Made by a program: the position numbers and the translations under genes. 64,000 nt of DNA, taken from assembly GCF_004340785.1 (NCBI RefSeq), contig NZ_SLXS01000003.1:95689-159688 (forward strand), in the 5' to 3' direction. Under the pieces are notes generated by a model. The model saw only the letters and a list, made by a program, of their open reading frames with translations. It searched no databases and was not told the DNA's origin. Every line of letters begins with the position of its first letter. The stretch's first letter is position 1. The stretch comes from Tumebacillus sp. BK434 (lineage in GTDB: Bacteria > Bacillota > Bacilli > Tumebacillales > Tumebacillaceae). This document shows positions 34,903-43,919 of the stretch, piece after piece.

Positions 34903-34935
34903 GAAAAAAACCTCCCGCACACACATGCGGGAGGT
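34903..34935 (-). terminator. Terminator of chemoreceptor gene
   Basis: The perfect stem ACCTCCCGCA/TGCGGGAGGT is followed by TTTTTT on the minus strand. Confidence 0.87.
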
Positions 34936-34968
34936 CTCGACCGTTCCTTCAATTGTCATTCTGCTGCC

Positions 34969-36654
34969 CTATACTTTAAACTTCCCGACCTTCTCCTGCA
35001 GTTCCAGCGCCATCTGGCTCAGCGCTTCGGCCGAGCGGGAGATCTCTTCAATCACCGCCAACTGCTCTTCCGACGAAGCGACCACCAGCTGTGCGTTGCC
35101 CGCCGAACCGCGTGCGATCCGGGTGACCTCTTCCACCGCCTGCGCCACTTCCTGTGATCCGGCGCTCATCTCCTGCGACGAAGCTGTCACATCCTGCACT
35201 TGCTCCGACACCTGCCGGGCTGCCGTCAAAATCCGATGGAACGCATCGCCCGCCACATGCACCACTTCCGTGCCGGACTTGACTTCCCGGATCACGACTT
35301 CCATCGAGCTCATCGCGCGGGACGTCTCTGCTTGAATCGCCTGAATCAACTGCTCGATCCGGCCTGCCGAATGGCCCGACTGCTCGGCCAGCTTGCGCAC
35401 TTCATCCGCCACGACAGCAAAGCCTTTGCCATGCTCCCCTGCCCGTGCCGCTTCGATCGCCGCATTGAGCGCGAGCAGATTCGTCTGTGCCGCAATGCCG
35501 GTGATCACTTCCACAATCGCGCCGATCTCCTGCGAACGCTGCTCCAGCATGTTCACACCGGCTGCAAATTCATTCACCGTCTCCACGATCATCCGCATCT
35601 GATGTGCGGCCTGCTCGATCGATTCGGTGCCCTGTTCCGCTTCCAGCGCCGACTGCAGCGAAGTTTCCGCCACCATCACCGACGTGTCCGCGATGCGCTG
35701 GATGCCGACGGTCATCCCTTCGATGGCCAGTTCCGACTCCTGCGTGCGCTGCAGTTGCAACTCCGCGCCGGTCGCCACTTCCTGGATCGTCTCCGTCACA
35801 TGCCCCGTCGAGATCGCCGCCTGCTCCGTGCTTGCCGACAGCTCCTCCGAAGAGGCTGCCACCTGAGTTGCCGTCGCGCTGACATTGCCGATCAGTTCAT
35901 ACAGATTGTCGACCATGCCGTTGACAGAGCGCGACAGGTCCCCGAGTTCGTCCTTGCGATTCTCCGGCAGTTTTTCCACGCGCAGATCGCCGCTGGCCAC
36001 CTGATTCGCCACCTGCGTCAAACGGCGCAGCGGGCGGGCATTGAAGTGCGCCACCAGATAAGACGCGACTACCGCCACCACCAGCCCGGCCACACCGAAC
36101 ACCACGACTTGGTTGCGGAACTTGTCCACAATCTGATCATAGACAGAGTTCGGCACGCCGACGTAGTACATCCCGATGACTTGTCCGCCCGCATTTTTGA
36201 TCGGTTCATACGCAGTCTGGCTCATCATGTTCACCACCTGCGCCTCGCCAAAGTAAGGCTCACCGTTCTTGAGCGTCTGTTCTGCAACAACGTCCGCCAC
36301 CTTGGTGCCGACCGCGCGCGACCCGTCCTCTTTTTTCACGTTGGTCGTCACCCGGGTGTCGCCGAGGAAAATCGTCACCGTACCGCCCGTCAATTCCCCG
36401 ATCTCATCGACGATGGCCGTATTGTCATTGACCAGCGTATCGCCTTTATACAGCTTGTCCCCTTGCACCTGCCAGTCGCCCGGGAACTTGCTTTCGATCA
36501 GCGATCGGCTGAGCTTCATGTCCGACTTCAGCTTATCCACAGCCGCATCTTTAATCTTGCTGCTCAGCGTATACGTCGCAAACGTCCCCATCGCAGCCGT
36601 TCCCAACACGATCACCAGCGTAAACAATAGAACGATCTTAGCTTTTAATTTCAA
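34969..36654 (-). CDS. Methyl-accepting chemotaxis protein
   Basis: About 561 residues. It has a membrane segment near the N-terminus ([20 protein letters not shown]), an extracellular single-Cache domain (about 35-185, ending [13 protein letters not shown]), a second membrane segment ([19 protein letters not shown]), HAMP, and a long coiled-coil signalling domain with the hairpin tip [20 protein letters not shown]. It signals to CheA. The TTG at 36654 is chosen because AGGGGTG is 6-8 bases upstream; a GTG at 36663 and an earlier GTG at 36702 are possible. No che genes are adjacent. Confidence 0.9.
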   Translation of the reverse strand: MKLKAKIVLLFTLVIVLGTAAMGTFATYTLSSKIKDAAVDKLKSDMKLSRSLIESKFPGDWQVQGDKLYKGDTLVNDNTAIVDEIGELTGGTVTIFLGDTRVTTNVKKEDGSRAVGTKVADVVAEQTLKNGEPYFGEAQVVNMMSQTAYEPIKNAGGQVIGMYYVGVPNSVYDQIVDKFRNQVVVFGVAGLVVAVVASYLVAHFNARPLRRLTQVANQVASGDLRVEKLPENRKDELGDLSRSVNGMVDNLYELIGNVSATATQVAASSEELSASTEQAAISTGHVTETIQEVATGAELQLQRTQESELAIEGMTVGIQRIADTSVMVAETSLQSALEAEQGTESIEQAAHQMRMIVETVNEFAAGVNMLEQRSQEIGAIVEVITGIAAQTNLLALNAAIEAARAGEHGKGFAVVADEVRKLAEQSGHSAGRIEQLIQAIQAETSRAMSSMEVVIREVKSGTEVVHVAGDAFHRILTAARQVSEQVQDVTASSQEMSAGSQEVAQAVEEVTRIARGSAGNAQLVVASSEEQLAVIEEISRSAEALSQMALELQEKVGKFKV

Positions 36655-36796
36655 ATCGCTCACCCCTAAGTCTATTGCATGATGTTTATATATTGAATTC
36701 ACCTCTCATTATGCCATGACATCGGGGTAAATCGTACCGAACTTTTTTTGAATATCGAAAAATCAAGACTCAAATGCGTGGCGAACTTGTCTTCAC

Positions 36797-38074
36797 TTAC
36801 AGCACAATTCCGCGGTGTCCCAATGCTTGGAGCAGATACTGGTGATAGTTCTCCAACTTCCGAAAAGCTTCCTGAAAATCACCTTTGCTGCTCAAATGTC
36901 GGCACATGACCAGCACCGCCTCTTCCAACTCGGCAGCCATCCCGTGCTGTTCAAATATCTTGACCGCATCATCAAGATGCGTTTGGCCCTTCCTGTCATC
37001 ATGCTTGTAAAAAGAGACGTCTGCCAGCACACGATGGACTTTTCCCATCGCCGGGTCGGTGTCGGGAAGCGCTTTCCGTGCTTGCTCAGCATATGTCCGA
37101 GCCTCGTCAAACGATTGATGCTCTCTGCAGATCAGAGCGATGTCGGCGTACACTTTTCCTGCTCCCGCTCTGTCTGCTTCTCGCTCACACCGTTGCGCCA
37201 GGCTCAACAACTGTTGCACAGCACTCTTCCAATCTCCCGACCCGCGAAGCAGCATGATCGAGCGGTGCTGCAGCTCTTGCCTGATCTTTTCATTCGATTG
37301 CTCTTCCAATAATACGGCCGCCTTTGAGGCGTAGTCTTCGGCCTGCTCATACTTCTTTTGACGATCAAACATCTCCGCCAGCCGGAGATAGGTCTTGGCC
37401 CGTTCTTCCCTGCTGCCATGATCCAATTGCAAAGCCTGCTCGTAGTATCTGACCGCTTCTCCCGCCTTGCCGACCTTTCCGAGCAGCGCCGCCAACTGCA
37501 TGAGAAACTTCACATGCAGATCTGCGTCGAGCTGCTCTGCCTTCAGTACTTCTTCCAAGGCACGCTTCGTCAGGAAGAGGGCGATCGGAAGCTCACTCTT
37601 CAACTCCGCGGCCTTTCCTAATAGCAGCAAGACCTGCGGAAGCATCGCCGCACTCTGCTCGTGGTTCGCCAACTGATTCAAGTTGCTTTCCGCTTCCGTC
37701 ACGTTGCCCACCTCAAGCTGACAGCGGGCCAATTCCAGCAACACGTTTCCCTTGGGAATTTTGAATGGAGCATATTCCACAAGACTTTCTAACAATGGAA
37801 TCGCAGTTCCAAACTCATTCGCCCGCACCATGCCCAATGCCAACTTGTATTTGCTCGAATATTCCAGATCGAGGTTCACGCCTTTTAACAGCTGCTCAAG
37901 CGGCACCTCGAGACGCGCTGCAATCTCTGCCAATACCTTATACGACGGGCGAGCCCGGTCTGATTCGATTTGCGACACCATACTTGGCGTGATCAGACCT
38001 TCCGCAAGTTCGATCTGTGTCATGCCTTTTTGATTGCGAAACTTTCGTACTCGTTGACCTAACGTTCGGTCCAT
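36797..38074 (-). CDS. HTH-TPR regulator (RRNPP-like), orphan
   Basis: A 425-residue protein (MDRTLGQRVRKFRNQKGMTQ). It has an XRE-type HTH (about 5-60, LAEGLITPSMVSQIESDRARP) and then about eight to nine TPR-like helical repeats to the C-terminus. This is the architecture of peptide-sensing RRNPP regulators. I found no pre-peptide gene in the roughly 100 bases downstream. GGGGG is about ten bases before the ATG at 38074. It is divergent from the second HTH-TPR gene, which does have a candidate peptide. Confidence 0.82.
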   Translation of the reverse strand: MDRTLGQRVRKFRNQKGMTQIELAEGLITPSMVSQIESDRARPSYKVLAEIAARLEVPLEQLLKGVNLDLEYSSKYKLALGMVRANEFGTAIPLLESLVEYAPFKIPKGNVLLELARCQLEVGNVTEAESNLNQLANHEQSAAMLPQVLLLLGKAAELKSELPIALFLTKRALEEVLKAEQLDADLHVKFLMQLAALLGKVGKAGEAVRYYEQALQLDHGSREERAKTYLRLAEMFDRQKKYEQAEDYASKAAVLLEEQSNEKIRQELQHRSIMLLRGSGDWKSAVQQLLSLAQRCEREADRAGAGKVYADIALICREHQSFDEARTYAEQARKALPDTDPAMGKVHRVLADVSFYKHDDRKGQTHLDDAVKIFEQHGMAAELEEAVLVMCRHLSSKGDFQEAFRKLENYHQYLLQALGHRGIVL

Positions 38075-38238
38075 AAACACGCCCCCTACTTCTTGCACAG
38101 TGGTTGTGTAATTATTGTAACCGCAACATTAAGAACTTCTATGTTTTATAAATAAATTGTACCACCAAACAAGAAACAGGCTAATATTAACAGAATAATC
38201 TGACAACGTTTCGGGTAATTGGTTTTTCTCGTGAAACA

Positions 38239-38267
38239 TTTACAGAAGGCTCTTGTTTACTTATAAT
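38239..38267 (+). promoter_or_regulatory. Sigma-A promoter of HTH-TPR/peptide operon
   Basis: TTTACA, a 17-base spacer and a perfect TATAAT lie about 60 bases before the HTH-TPR start. Confidence 0.75.
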
Positions 38268-38325
38268 GATAACGATTTCTCTACTTGAAGAATAACTGCA
38301 ACTCTACTTGAGGTGGTTATGTTCG

Positions 38326-39597
38326 ATGAGTAATTTTGAACCATACACGGAGGGTCTCACACTCTCGCAAACTACATATCGAAGAATCTCTGAAATCATG
38401 GAAGAGCGCGGAAAAGCCTATTCTCAACAAGCGATTGCGATGCGGATCAACATCAGCACAGATACGCTTCGCATGAAATTACGAGGCAAAAGAAAGATCT
38501 ACTCCTTCGAACTGGAACGCATCGCCGAGGCCCTGCATGTTTCTGTAGAACGGCTGATGCAGAGCGATACGAGCGAATTGGAGCAAGAATTGGACCTGAT
38601 CTTCTCCGCTTTACAAGATCCCGAACAATCAAAATCTGTCGCCCAAAAGCTCTTTTGGTCAGAAGCGACAAGCGATGCTTTTGCGGAGAACCAATATGCA
38701 GACCTGATGAAACAAAGGGCGCTGACCATTGCGGAACAGCTCACCCAATGTGCACTCGGAGTGTCAGAAAAAAGCAAGTCTTTTAACCAGTTAGGACGAG
38801 CCTATTATTACCTGCACCGTTACCAGGAAGCACACGATGCCTGGCTGCTCGCCTATGGACATGCCAAAAAGCTTGCCGACAAAACCATATCTGAGAAAGA
38901 GCCGCTTTTCAACGTCATTACGAACCTGATGATCTCGTACTCCAATCGGAAAGAGTACTCTGAATTGTCTAAAATCCTGAATGACATCGAGTCTTTTTTC
39001 ATATCTGATCCCAAACGAAAAGGGATCATCAACTACTCACTGGCTAAAATCTCCGAACAGAAAGGAGAGACAGAAAAAGCAAGCCAGTACTACTATGCTT
39101 CCCTGAATGCCTATCGCGAGACAGAAGCACCGTTTTTTATCTCGAAAGCTTTGCATAATACGGCATGCTTTGAGTTCAGGTGCGGGAACTTTGCCACATC
39201 CAAGGACCTGTTCGAGCAAGCACTTCCCGATTTGTCCGACCATACCTTTCATCGATTCGTCTGTACGAAAGAATACTGCAAAACACTGATCAGTCTCGGT
39301 GAAAACAAACACGCTGCGGAACTGATTGCCTCTTCGCTCCGCAAGATTGGCTCCAAAGAGATGCAGCATCTACATGACCAATTCACGTTGATGTTATCGC
39401 TGGCCAACGACAACCCCGAACATGCTGAACAGTTGCTTGACCGCGAATGTGATCCGGGAATCAAACAATTAGCTTATCGTCTGTTAATGGATCTCTATGA
39501 CAAACGGGGCGATTCATATTCGCTAATGAAATACTATAGAATGGCAAAAGATATTGGTTTTTCGAGTCACAATATACTCTTCGAGGAGGATTTGTAA
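38326..39597 (+). CDS. HTH-TPR peptide-sensing regulator (RRNPP family)
   Basis: A 423-residue protein (MSNFEPYTEGLTLSQTTYRR). It has an N-terminal XRE-like HTH (about 15-80, SQQAIAMRINISTDTLRMKL) and then a helical TPR-type repeat domain (about 140-420, e.g. SFNQLGRAYYYLHRYQEAHD). This is the build of RRNPP receptors (PlcR, NprR, Rgg), which bind imported oligopeptides. GAGGTGG lies nine bases before the ATG at 38326. The stop overlaps by one base the start of a 38-residue exported pre-peptide, the classical arrangement of a receptor and its signal gene. Confidence 0.85.
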   Translation: MSNFEPYTEGLTLSQTTYRRISEIMEERGKAYSQQAIAMRINISTDTLRMKLRGKRKIYSFELERIAEALHVSVERLMQSDTSELEQELDLIFSALQDPEQSKSVAQKLFWSEATSDAFAENQYADLMKQRALTIAEQLTQCALGVSEKSKSFNQLGRAYYYLHRYQEAHDAWLLAYGHAKKLADKTISEKEPLFNVITNLMISYSNRKEYSELSKILNDIESFFISDPKRKGIINYSLAKISEQKGETEKASQYYYASLNAYRETEAPFFISKALHNTACFEFRCGNFATSKDLFEQALPDLSDHTFHRFVCTKEYCKTLISLGENKHAAELIASSLRKIGSKEMQHLHDQFTLMLSLANDNPEHAEQLLDRECDPGIKQLAYRLLMDLYDKRGDSYSLMKYYRMAKDIGFSSHNILFEEDL

Positions 39598-39713
39598 TGA
39601 AAAAAGTGTTGCTTGGCAGTCTGCTTTTCGTTGTCATCATCGCTCTCTCCTTCACAGGCACCAGTACAATAACAGCTCAAGACCTTCCGCTTGACCCTGT
39701 CGGCATTCATTAA
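39597..39713 (+). CDS. Phr-like signalling pre-peptide
   Basis: A 38-residue ORF with its ATG overlapping the regulator stop (TAATG); GGAGG is seven bases upstream. It has an MKK start, a hydrophobic core at about residues 4-20 (VLLGSLLFVVIIALSF), a polar stretch TGTSTITA and the short C-terminus QDLPLDPVGIH. This is the layout of exported quorum-sensing precursors of the Phr/PapR/NprX type: secretion signal, cleavage after an Ala, and a small C-terminal peptide as signal. The mature sequence is inferred to lie within the last 5-11 residues. A strong terminator follows. Confidence 0.75.
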   Translation: MKKVLLGSLLFVVIIALSFTGTSTITAQDLPLDPVGIH

Positions 39714-39728
39714 TTCGTTGATATAGGT

Positions 39729-39962
39729 ATGCGACCTATGCTCGAACGAACATCGGGCTTAGGTCGTTTCTTTTTCTGGAGACGTTCTGTCCCTGCCTTT
39801 CGAACCAGTTACCCGGGCGCTCTTTTGACGGAAGGACAGGAAATCGTCTATTGGAACACCAGAATCGAAGATCAAACCGTGCCTGTCTATTTGACAGGAG
39901 AGCGCATCACCCTCTGGCAGCGGCAGTTTCAAGACTTACTCAAGTATAAATTAACGGAGTAG
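39729..39962 (+). CDS. Doubtful small ORF of unknown function
   Basis: A possible 77-residue frame that begins inside the terminator of the peptide operon and lacks a good ribosome site. The part from about residue 33 (GALLTEGQEIVYWNTRIEDQ) has protein-like composition, so a shorter start (TTG near 39828) or a gene remnant is possible. I do not recognise it. Confidence 0.3.
   Translation: MRPMLERTSGLGRFFFWRRSVPAFRTSYPGALLTEGQEIVYWNTRIEDQTVPVYLTGERITLWQRQFQDLLKYKLTE
39731..39775 (+). terminator. Terminator of the HTH-TPR/peptide operon
   Basis: CGACCTATGCTCGA pairs with TCGGGCTTAGGTCG (with wobble) and is followed by TTTCTTTTT. An upstream ATAGGT can also pair with the ACCTAT of the left arm. 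Confidence 0.75.
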
Positions 39963-39963
39963 A

Positions 39964-40200
39964 CTGGTCTGTCCCCTCTCAAGCAGACAGTGATTGATCT
40001 ATGTGAAAGGAACGCTTCGAAGCAGACGTTAACTGGACAGTTTTCTTTGCGAGGGTTACAGCCCATCACTTTCACATGCTAATTTCTAGTTATTGTTGTG
40101 GCCAGAACCACATTGACCAACCTACTTTTACACAAAAGCGGTCATGAATCCCTTTACCTAAGGATAAAAAGGCTACCCAATTCGATGGGTAGCCTTTATT
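39964..40200. other. Gene-free region with multi-hairpin structure
   Basis: No convincing gene is seen between 39963 and 40305. The stem ATGTGAAAG (40001-40009) / CTTTCACAT (40069-40077) encloses GCTTCGAAGC (40014-40023), AACTGGACAGTT (40031-40042) and GGGTTACAGCCC (40053-40064). Another hairpin, GTCTG/CAGAC, lies at 39967-39988. A terminator-like hairpin follows at 40169. A structured RNA is possible, but no known family is recognised. Confidence 0.35.
40166..40200. terminator. Hairpin terminator
   Basis: The perfect 11-bp stem AAGGCTACCCA/TGGGTAGCCTT is followed by TTT on the minus strand and TATTAA on the plus strand. It probably ends the gene at 40306 on the minus strand. Confidence 0.7.
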
Positions 40201-40305
40201 AACCCCTTTCAAGCGGGGACTCCAATTCTCACCACTTCAGGTGAGTGGCTTTTCACAATGAAGATATATTATTGCGATATGCCCTGCTAAGTTGATGCCG
40301 CTTTC

Positions 40306-41181
40306 TTATTGCTCGAAATTGAACTCTTCAAGGAAAGCGAACTCATTTTCATACGCGGTCTGAGCGAGCATCAGTTGCTTGCTGTCATCGGTCAACTCTT
40401 GTACTCGAGTCACGCCTGTTGTTTCGCCCAGGACGATGCCGCGCAGTTCACAGACGCTGTACAAGTTTTCAAACAGCGTAATCGTCTGGTTCGCATAACG
40501 CTGCGCCAGTTGATCATCCGGCACCTTGACAGCCTTGATTTCGGCGGTAAGGGCAGCCATTTCCTTCAAATTGGCTTTGTGCTGAGAACGGAACTGCTCG
40601 AGGGTGATCTTCTTGTTGAGATAGTTATTCAGGATCGTATCCGACTCTACAGCTGCATCACTTAACGCAGTCAACTTCTCTTCGATCAAACTCACATACT
40701 CGCCCAATTCCACGATCGACATAGCCGGATATTGCGAGACAAAAACAGAGACGGTTCCAGCATCCCAGCCCACGTGTGCGTCAAGCGCTTCACTGACAAA
40801 GCGAACCGGTACCATGGTGCGGTAGTTGATCGACTCAGCCGGAACGTCAAGCGTTACCGTTTTGCCATTTACAACGGCATTTTTCGATTTCAATTGAAGT
40901 TTGATGACGGTGTTCTCGCGCTTGGCCGTGACCGTCTGTGTCTTTTCATCCCACAGAATCTCCGCGCCCAATGCCTCGAAAATTGCACGCAGCGGCACCA
41001 GTGTGCGGCCGTTTTTCACGATCGCGGGCTGGTCAACCTTCAAGGTAGCTCCATTCACGTAGACGTTGACTTTGCTGTTCTTCCCCTGCGTGTACATCGG
41101 CTGAACTTCTGCAGATGCCACCGATGCCATGCTGCCTGCCAGCATGCCGGTCACAATCAGCGCTGATAAAAACTTTTTCAT
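40306..41181 (-). CDS. Secreted copper-amine-oxidase-N-like domain protein
   Basis: A 291-residue exported protein (MKKFLSALIVTGMLAGSMAS). The signal peptide ends about ASVASA. The first half (about 30-150) is the copper amine oxidase N-terminal-like domain common in Firmicute surface proteins (VNGATLKVDQPAIVKNGRTL, RTMVPVRFVSEALDAHVGW). The second half is helical and unrecognised. GAGGAGG precedes the ATG. Function is unknown; likely a wall-associated protein. Confidence 0.82.
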   Translation of the reverse strand: MKKFLSALIVTGMLAGSMASVASAEVQPMYTQGKNSKVNVYVNGATLKVDQPAIVKNGRTLVPLRAIFEALGAEILWDEKTQTVTAKRENTVIKLQLKSKNAVVNGKTVTLDVPAESINYRTMVPVRFVSEALDAHVGWDAGTVSVFVSQYPAMSIVELGEYVSLIEEKLTALSDAAVESDTILNNYLNKKITLEQFRSQHKANLKEMAALTAEIKAVKVPDDQLAQRYANQTITLFENLYSVCELRGIVLGETTGVTRVQELTDDSKQLMLAQTAYENEFAFLEEFNFEQ

Positions 41182-41257
41182 TAGGCAAATATGCCTCCTC
41201 TCAAAGATCACCCCTAATTTCGATAATTTGTGACAATATCCTCCCTATGTGACAAAT

Positions 41258-41290
41258 AAATCCATTATATTAATCTGATGTAATGGATTT
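41258..41290. repeat. Inverted repeat in intergenic region
   Basis: AAATCCATTA and TAATGGATTT are perfect 10-bp arms 13 bases apart, about 80-110 bases upstream of the secreted CuAO-N gene; a regulatory site is possible. Confidence 0.5.
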
Positions 41291-41480
41291 AGTCTCACTT
41301 TTACAATTCGATTCCTTCTAGTAACTTATGATTCCACTCATTGCTTCACATACTTTTCATGAAGCGCTCGCATCGCATAACATATATACCCAACTCAACA
41401 GAAGAAATCGAACTGCGCGGTCCAATTTAATGACGAAGACCTTCGTCTCAGCTAAAAAAGTCGCTTGTTTTCTGGAAAAC

Positions 41481-41511
41481 AAAAAACCTCCAATGATTTT
41501 ATCATCGGAGG
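41481..41511 (-). terminator. Terminator after mtnD fragment 1 (probably the original mtnD terminator)
   Basis: On the minus strand CCTCCGATGA pairs with TCATTGGAGG, followed by TTTTTT. Similar CCTCC-type hairpins follow the other two mtnD ends. Confidence 0.8.
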
Positions 41512-41546
41512 ATCGAACTATTTTTTCGTCATAACGCACACGCTCT

Positions 41547-41737
41547 TTAAGCCTGCTTCTGCAACTCACTCTCATCATACACCGCAACCCAGCCGTCCTT
41601 GCTCTCGAAAATACGGATCGCTTTCACCTTGCGCAGTTCCGTCAAGGTGAACCAGTGGCGGGTGTTGGTCGGCACCGAGATCAGGTCGCCCGGGTACAGG
41701 AACACGTCGTAGTACGTGTCATCGTTCGGCCCTTTCA
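41547..41737 (-). pseudogene. mtnD: mtnD 3' fragment 1 (displaced end)
   Basis: The last about 63 codons of an acireductone dioxygenase, nearly identical to the end of intact mtnD (54,851) and of fragment 2 (44,007). It contains the His of TRHWF but lacks the HxH-x3-E metal ligands, so it is not functional. The reading frame is intact to the normal stop and terminator. Homology stops at 41737, where it is fused to a remnant of a helicase-like gene. It is probably the original chromosomal 3' end left behind by integration. Confidence 0.88.
41556..41594. repeat. 39-bp identical core of mtnD repeats, copy 1 (likely attachment site)
   Basis: A 39-base stretch beginning CTTCTGCAACTCACTCTC is identical at 41556-41594, 44010-44048 and 54860-54898. 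It is the most conserved part of the three mtnD ends, as expected for a recombination core. Confidence 0.65.
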
Positions 41738-42237
41738 CGCTTTAGAGCTTGGTAAATTTCTGCAGAGACAAAGCCAAGCTGTACACTATGAAATGTATCA
41801 TTCGTAAACCGTCCAGCGTGAAGTGCCATCCCCTTTTCCTCTAATTAATATTCAAATATTGGAGATAATGTAACAAGTAATGCTCAAAAGGGAGATTTGG
41901 TGTGCCAATCAGCCAGCATTTGTTGAATAGACTATAATCGTTTTTTCCCACGAGGTTTCCGTACCAATTGATGACTACCTGCTCCCCTCCGTACACTTTT
42001 CAGTTTTTCGGCATTTTCTTTATGACAGATCAGAAGGGTCCGGTCTTCAGCTTGCAAGTTTAGTTGAATTTTTTGCACAACTTCAGATAGCATGTGTTCC
42101 TGATTTTTACGGATGTTGCTCTTATGGGAGATTTGCTCAAGAATTAAGTGTTGAAGCGGATGTTGTAGCTTTGCACGCCGTTGACCTGCTTCCTGTTCAA
42201 AGTGGCGTAAGCTGTCCCCTGCTTTGATCACCTGCAT
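41738..42237 (-). pseudogene. Remnant of helicase-like gene (copy of 52007-52447)
   Basis: Bases 41738-42124 match 52007-52447 closely, with point changes and an internal loss of about 54 bases (the part matching roughly 52263-52320). An open frame 42237-41932 starts MQVIKAGDSLRHFEQEAGQR, then runs into the helicase homology at KSNIRKNQEHML and later shifts frame. The first 38 codons (42237-42125) have no match in the intact copy and are unrecognised. This is a decayed second copy of the element's helicase gene. Confidence 0.8.
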
Positions 42238-42320
42238 GTGTATAACAAATGATAGCGTCTTGCCAGCCTAATTCGTTATGAAGACTTACTTTTCGTGAGA
42301 TAAAGGGCGTAATACACGCC

Positions 42321-42836
42321 TCAATCTTTAAAAGAATTTACCTTAATCTCTTCGACATGATAGCTAGTTTTAAACCAACCTTTTTCTGTTGTAACAACAA
42401 ACAACCGAAACTTGTCAATTTCCACAGGACCGTCTTGTTTTTGTAAATGAAACGTTGTTTTTGCCTTTCCTGGATGCGTAATTCCGGTAGATAAATAGAG
42501 CCCCGCATCCTCTTTACTCATGTGACTCGCACGCGCGATGTGATCTTTCAGTTTATCTGTCCGCAAGTCATTCCCAAAAATAGGGGATTCAGCAGTTGTA
42601 TTCCCTAGTGAATAGAACGCATGAGGTGTATAAAGATATAATATCGCATCCTCGATTTCTAGGAGGTCAGAAAAATCTGCAGTTATCTCAATTTTTTTTT
42701 CAGTAAGTAGAGCTTCAGCATGTACTGAATAAAATGGATCATCGTCATAATTTACAATAATAAATGAAGATACAGCGAACAATATAATTACCACCGAAAT
42801 CGAAAACTGTACAATCTTCTTTCGAACCCATATCAT
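42321..42836 (-). CDS. Single-pass membrane protein of unknown function
   Basis: A 171-residue protein (MIWVRKKIVQFSISVVIILF) with GAGGTGG before the ATG. One N-terminal membrane segment (about 8-28) anchors an extracytoplasmic domain (30-171) without Cys. Composition is AT-rich like the rest of the island. It follows a secreted protein gene by 72 bases in the same direction. No family is recognised; a partner or immunity role for the secreted protein is one possibility. Confidence 0.6.
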   Translation of the reverse strand: MIWVRKKIVQFSISVVIILFAVSSFIIVNYDDDPFYSVHAEALLTEKKIEITADFSDLLEIEDAILYLYTPHAFYSLGNTTAESPIFGNDLRTDKLKDHIARASHMSKEDAGLYLSTGITHPGKAKTTFHLQKQDGPVEIDKFRLFVVTTEKGWFKTSYHVEEIKVNSFKD

Positions 42837-42908
42837 TAAACGTCCACCTCATCTCACAAAATTGTAAGACGGGAGATCTGAATCCCCCGTCTCCTTTTTA
42901 AAGTTTCG

Positions 42909-43772
42909 CTACCAAATCAGTCGATAAGGGACCGAAACAGTATCCCAACCGTAGCTCGGGTTTGAATACCCGAAGCCGAAACTGTCTAAACCAAACGAGA
43001 AGGAGTTGATCACAGTTGTACTCCAAGTATGAGCAAACTGGGTACGAACATCCACATCTACTTTCTGAGTTGTGTTTCGCTTTTCCATATACATATATAC
43101 CCATGCGGTGTCAAAGTTGTAATCAACATTGTTCCAAGTATAACCGCAACCACTGCCTATTCGGTTAATGACCGTATCCTGGGCTTTGTGTAGTACCCCT
43201 GTGTCACTTTCATGATGGCGCGTATAGGGGGACCCTCCGTGGTAGTACACACTCCCACAACGATCTTCCGATTTCATACTTGAGTCAAAGACGCGAATGT
43301 TATCTTTTGCTCCATTCGACAGGTACAATCCAATTTCATCTTCACCGCCCATATTGCCAGCGATACTTTTATCGTATGCCCAGTAAGGTTTTCCTGTGCT
43401 GTCACTATACCAGGTCATCTGTCCGGTAATTACACGCTTTCTTCCACTATCGTATGTGAAAGTTGTAGGGGCAGGCATGTACACTTGACCGCGTAAACTT
43501 TCAATGCCTACATTAGTTTTATACGGTGCAATCATCGGTTCTTTCTTCATGCCGTATTTAGACAGCGCTTGATTAAACTGATGATCCGTCCATTTCTCTT
43601 TCATCCCTGATGAGATGATTGCTTCCACTTCATGCTTTTGTGATTCGTCGAGATCTCCGACTACTGTAGAATGCTGACTCGCAATGATTCCCTCAGAATC
43701 ATTGGCAAACGCAGGGCTCATGAGCACAGAAGAGATTAGCAAAGCTGAAATACTCGTCTTCAAAACTTTCAT
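42909..43772 (-). CDS. Secreted protein of unknown function
   Basis: A 287-residue protein with a clear signal peptide (MKVLKTSISALLISSVLMSP, cleavage near AFA). A Lys/Asp-rich pro-like region (about 25-90) leads to a beta-rich, Tyr/Gly/Ser-rich domain with two Cys (DRCGSVYYHG, GSGCGYTW) and a C-terminus NPSYGWDTVSVPYRLIW. AGGGGAG precedes the ATG at 43772. No family is recognised. It is cargo of the inner, decayed element at mtnD. The following membrane protein gene suggests a functional pair. Confidence 0.65.
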   Translation of the reverse strand: MKVLKTSISALLISSVLMSPAFANDSEGIIASQHSTVVGDLDESQKHEVEAIISSGMKEKWTDHQFNQALSKYGMKKEPMIAPYKTNVGIESLRGQVYMPAPTTFTYDSGRKRVITGQMTWYSDSTGKPYWAYDKSIAGNMGGEDEIGLYLSNGAKDNIRVFDSSMKSEDRCGSVYYHGGSPYTRHHESDTGVLHKAQDTVINRIGSGCGYTWNNVDYNFDTAWVYMYMEKRNTTQKVDVDVRTQFAHTWSTTVINSFSFGLDSFGFGYSNPSYGWDTVSVPYRLIW

Positions 43773-43919
43773 ATTTTCCCCTCCATTTATATTTTCACGT
43801 GGCCTTAACCACTATACATTTAGACGAAAATAACTGGAAAAAGTTTCATATATTATAAAATAATCCAAAATAATATGTTCACTTTCATCCATCTGGTATT
43901 GCAAAACAGCGCTATTGGT

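Noticed and set aside
35200-36630. Long open frame antisense to the chemoreceptor
   Set aside because: Mirror frame, rich in His/Arg; the chemoreceptor has all its domains.
38255-38280. Fur box overlapping the HTH-TPR promoter (TAATGATAACGATT)
   Set aside because: Only one half-site fits the Fur consensus; the match is explained by the -10 region and AT-rich sequence.
40001-40077. tRNA or integron attC site
   Set aside because: No acceptor/CCA or T-loop pattern, and no attC core triplets.
42125-42237. Start of an independent small gene (MQVIKAGDSL...)
   Set aside because: It lacks a good ribosome site and runs into out-of-frame helicase remnant; treated as part of the decayed region.
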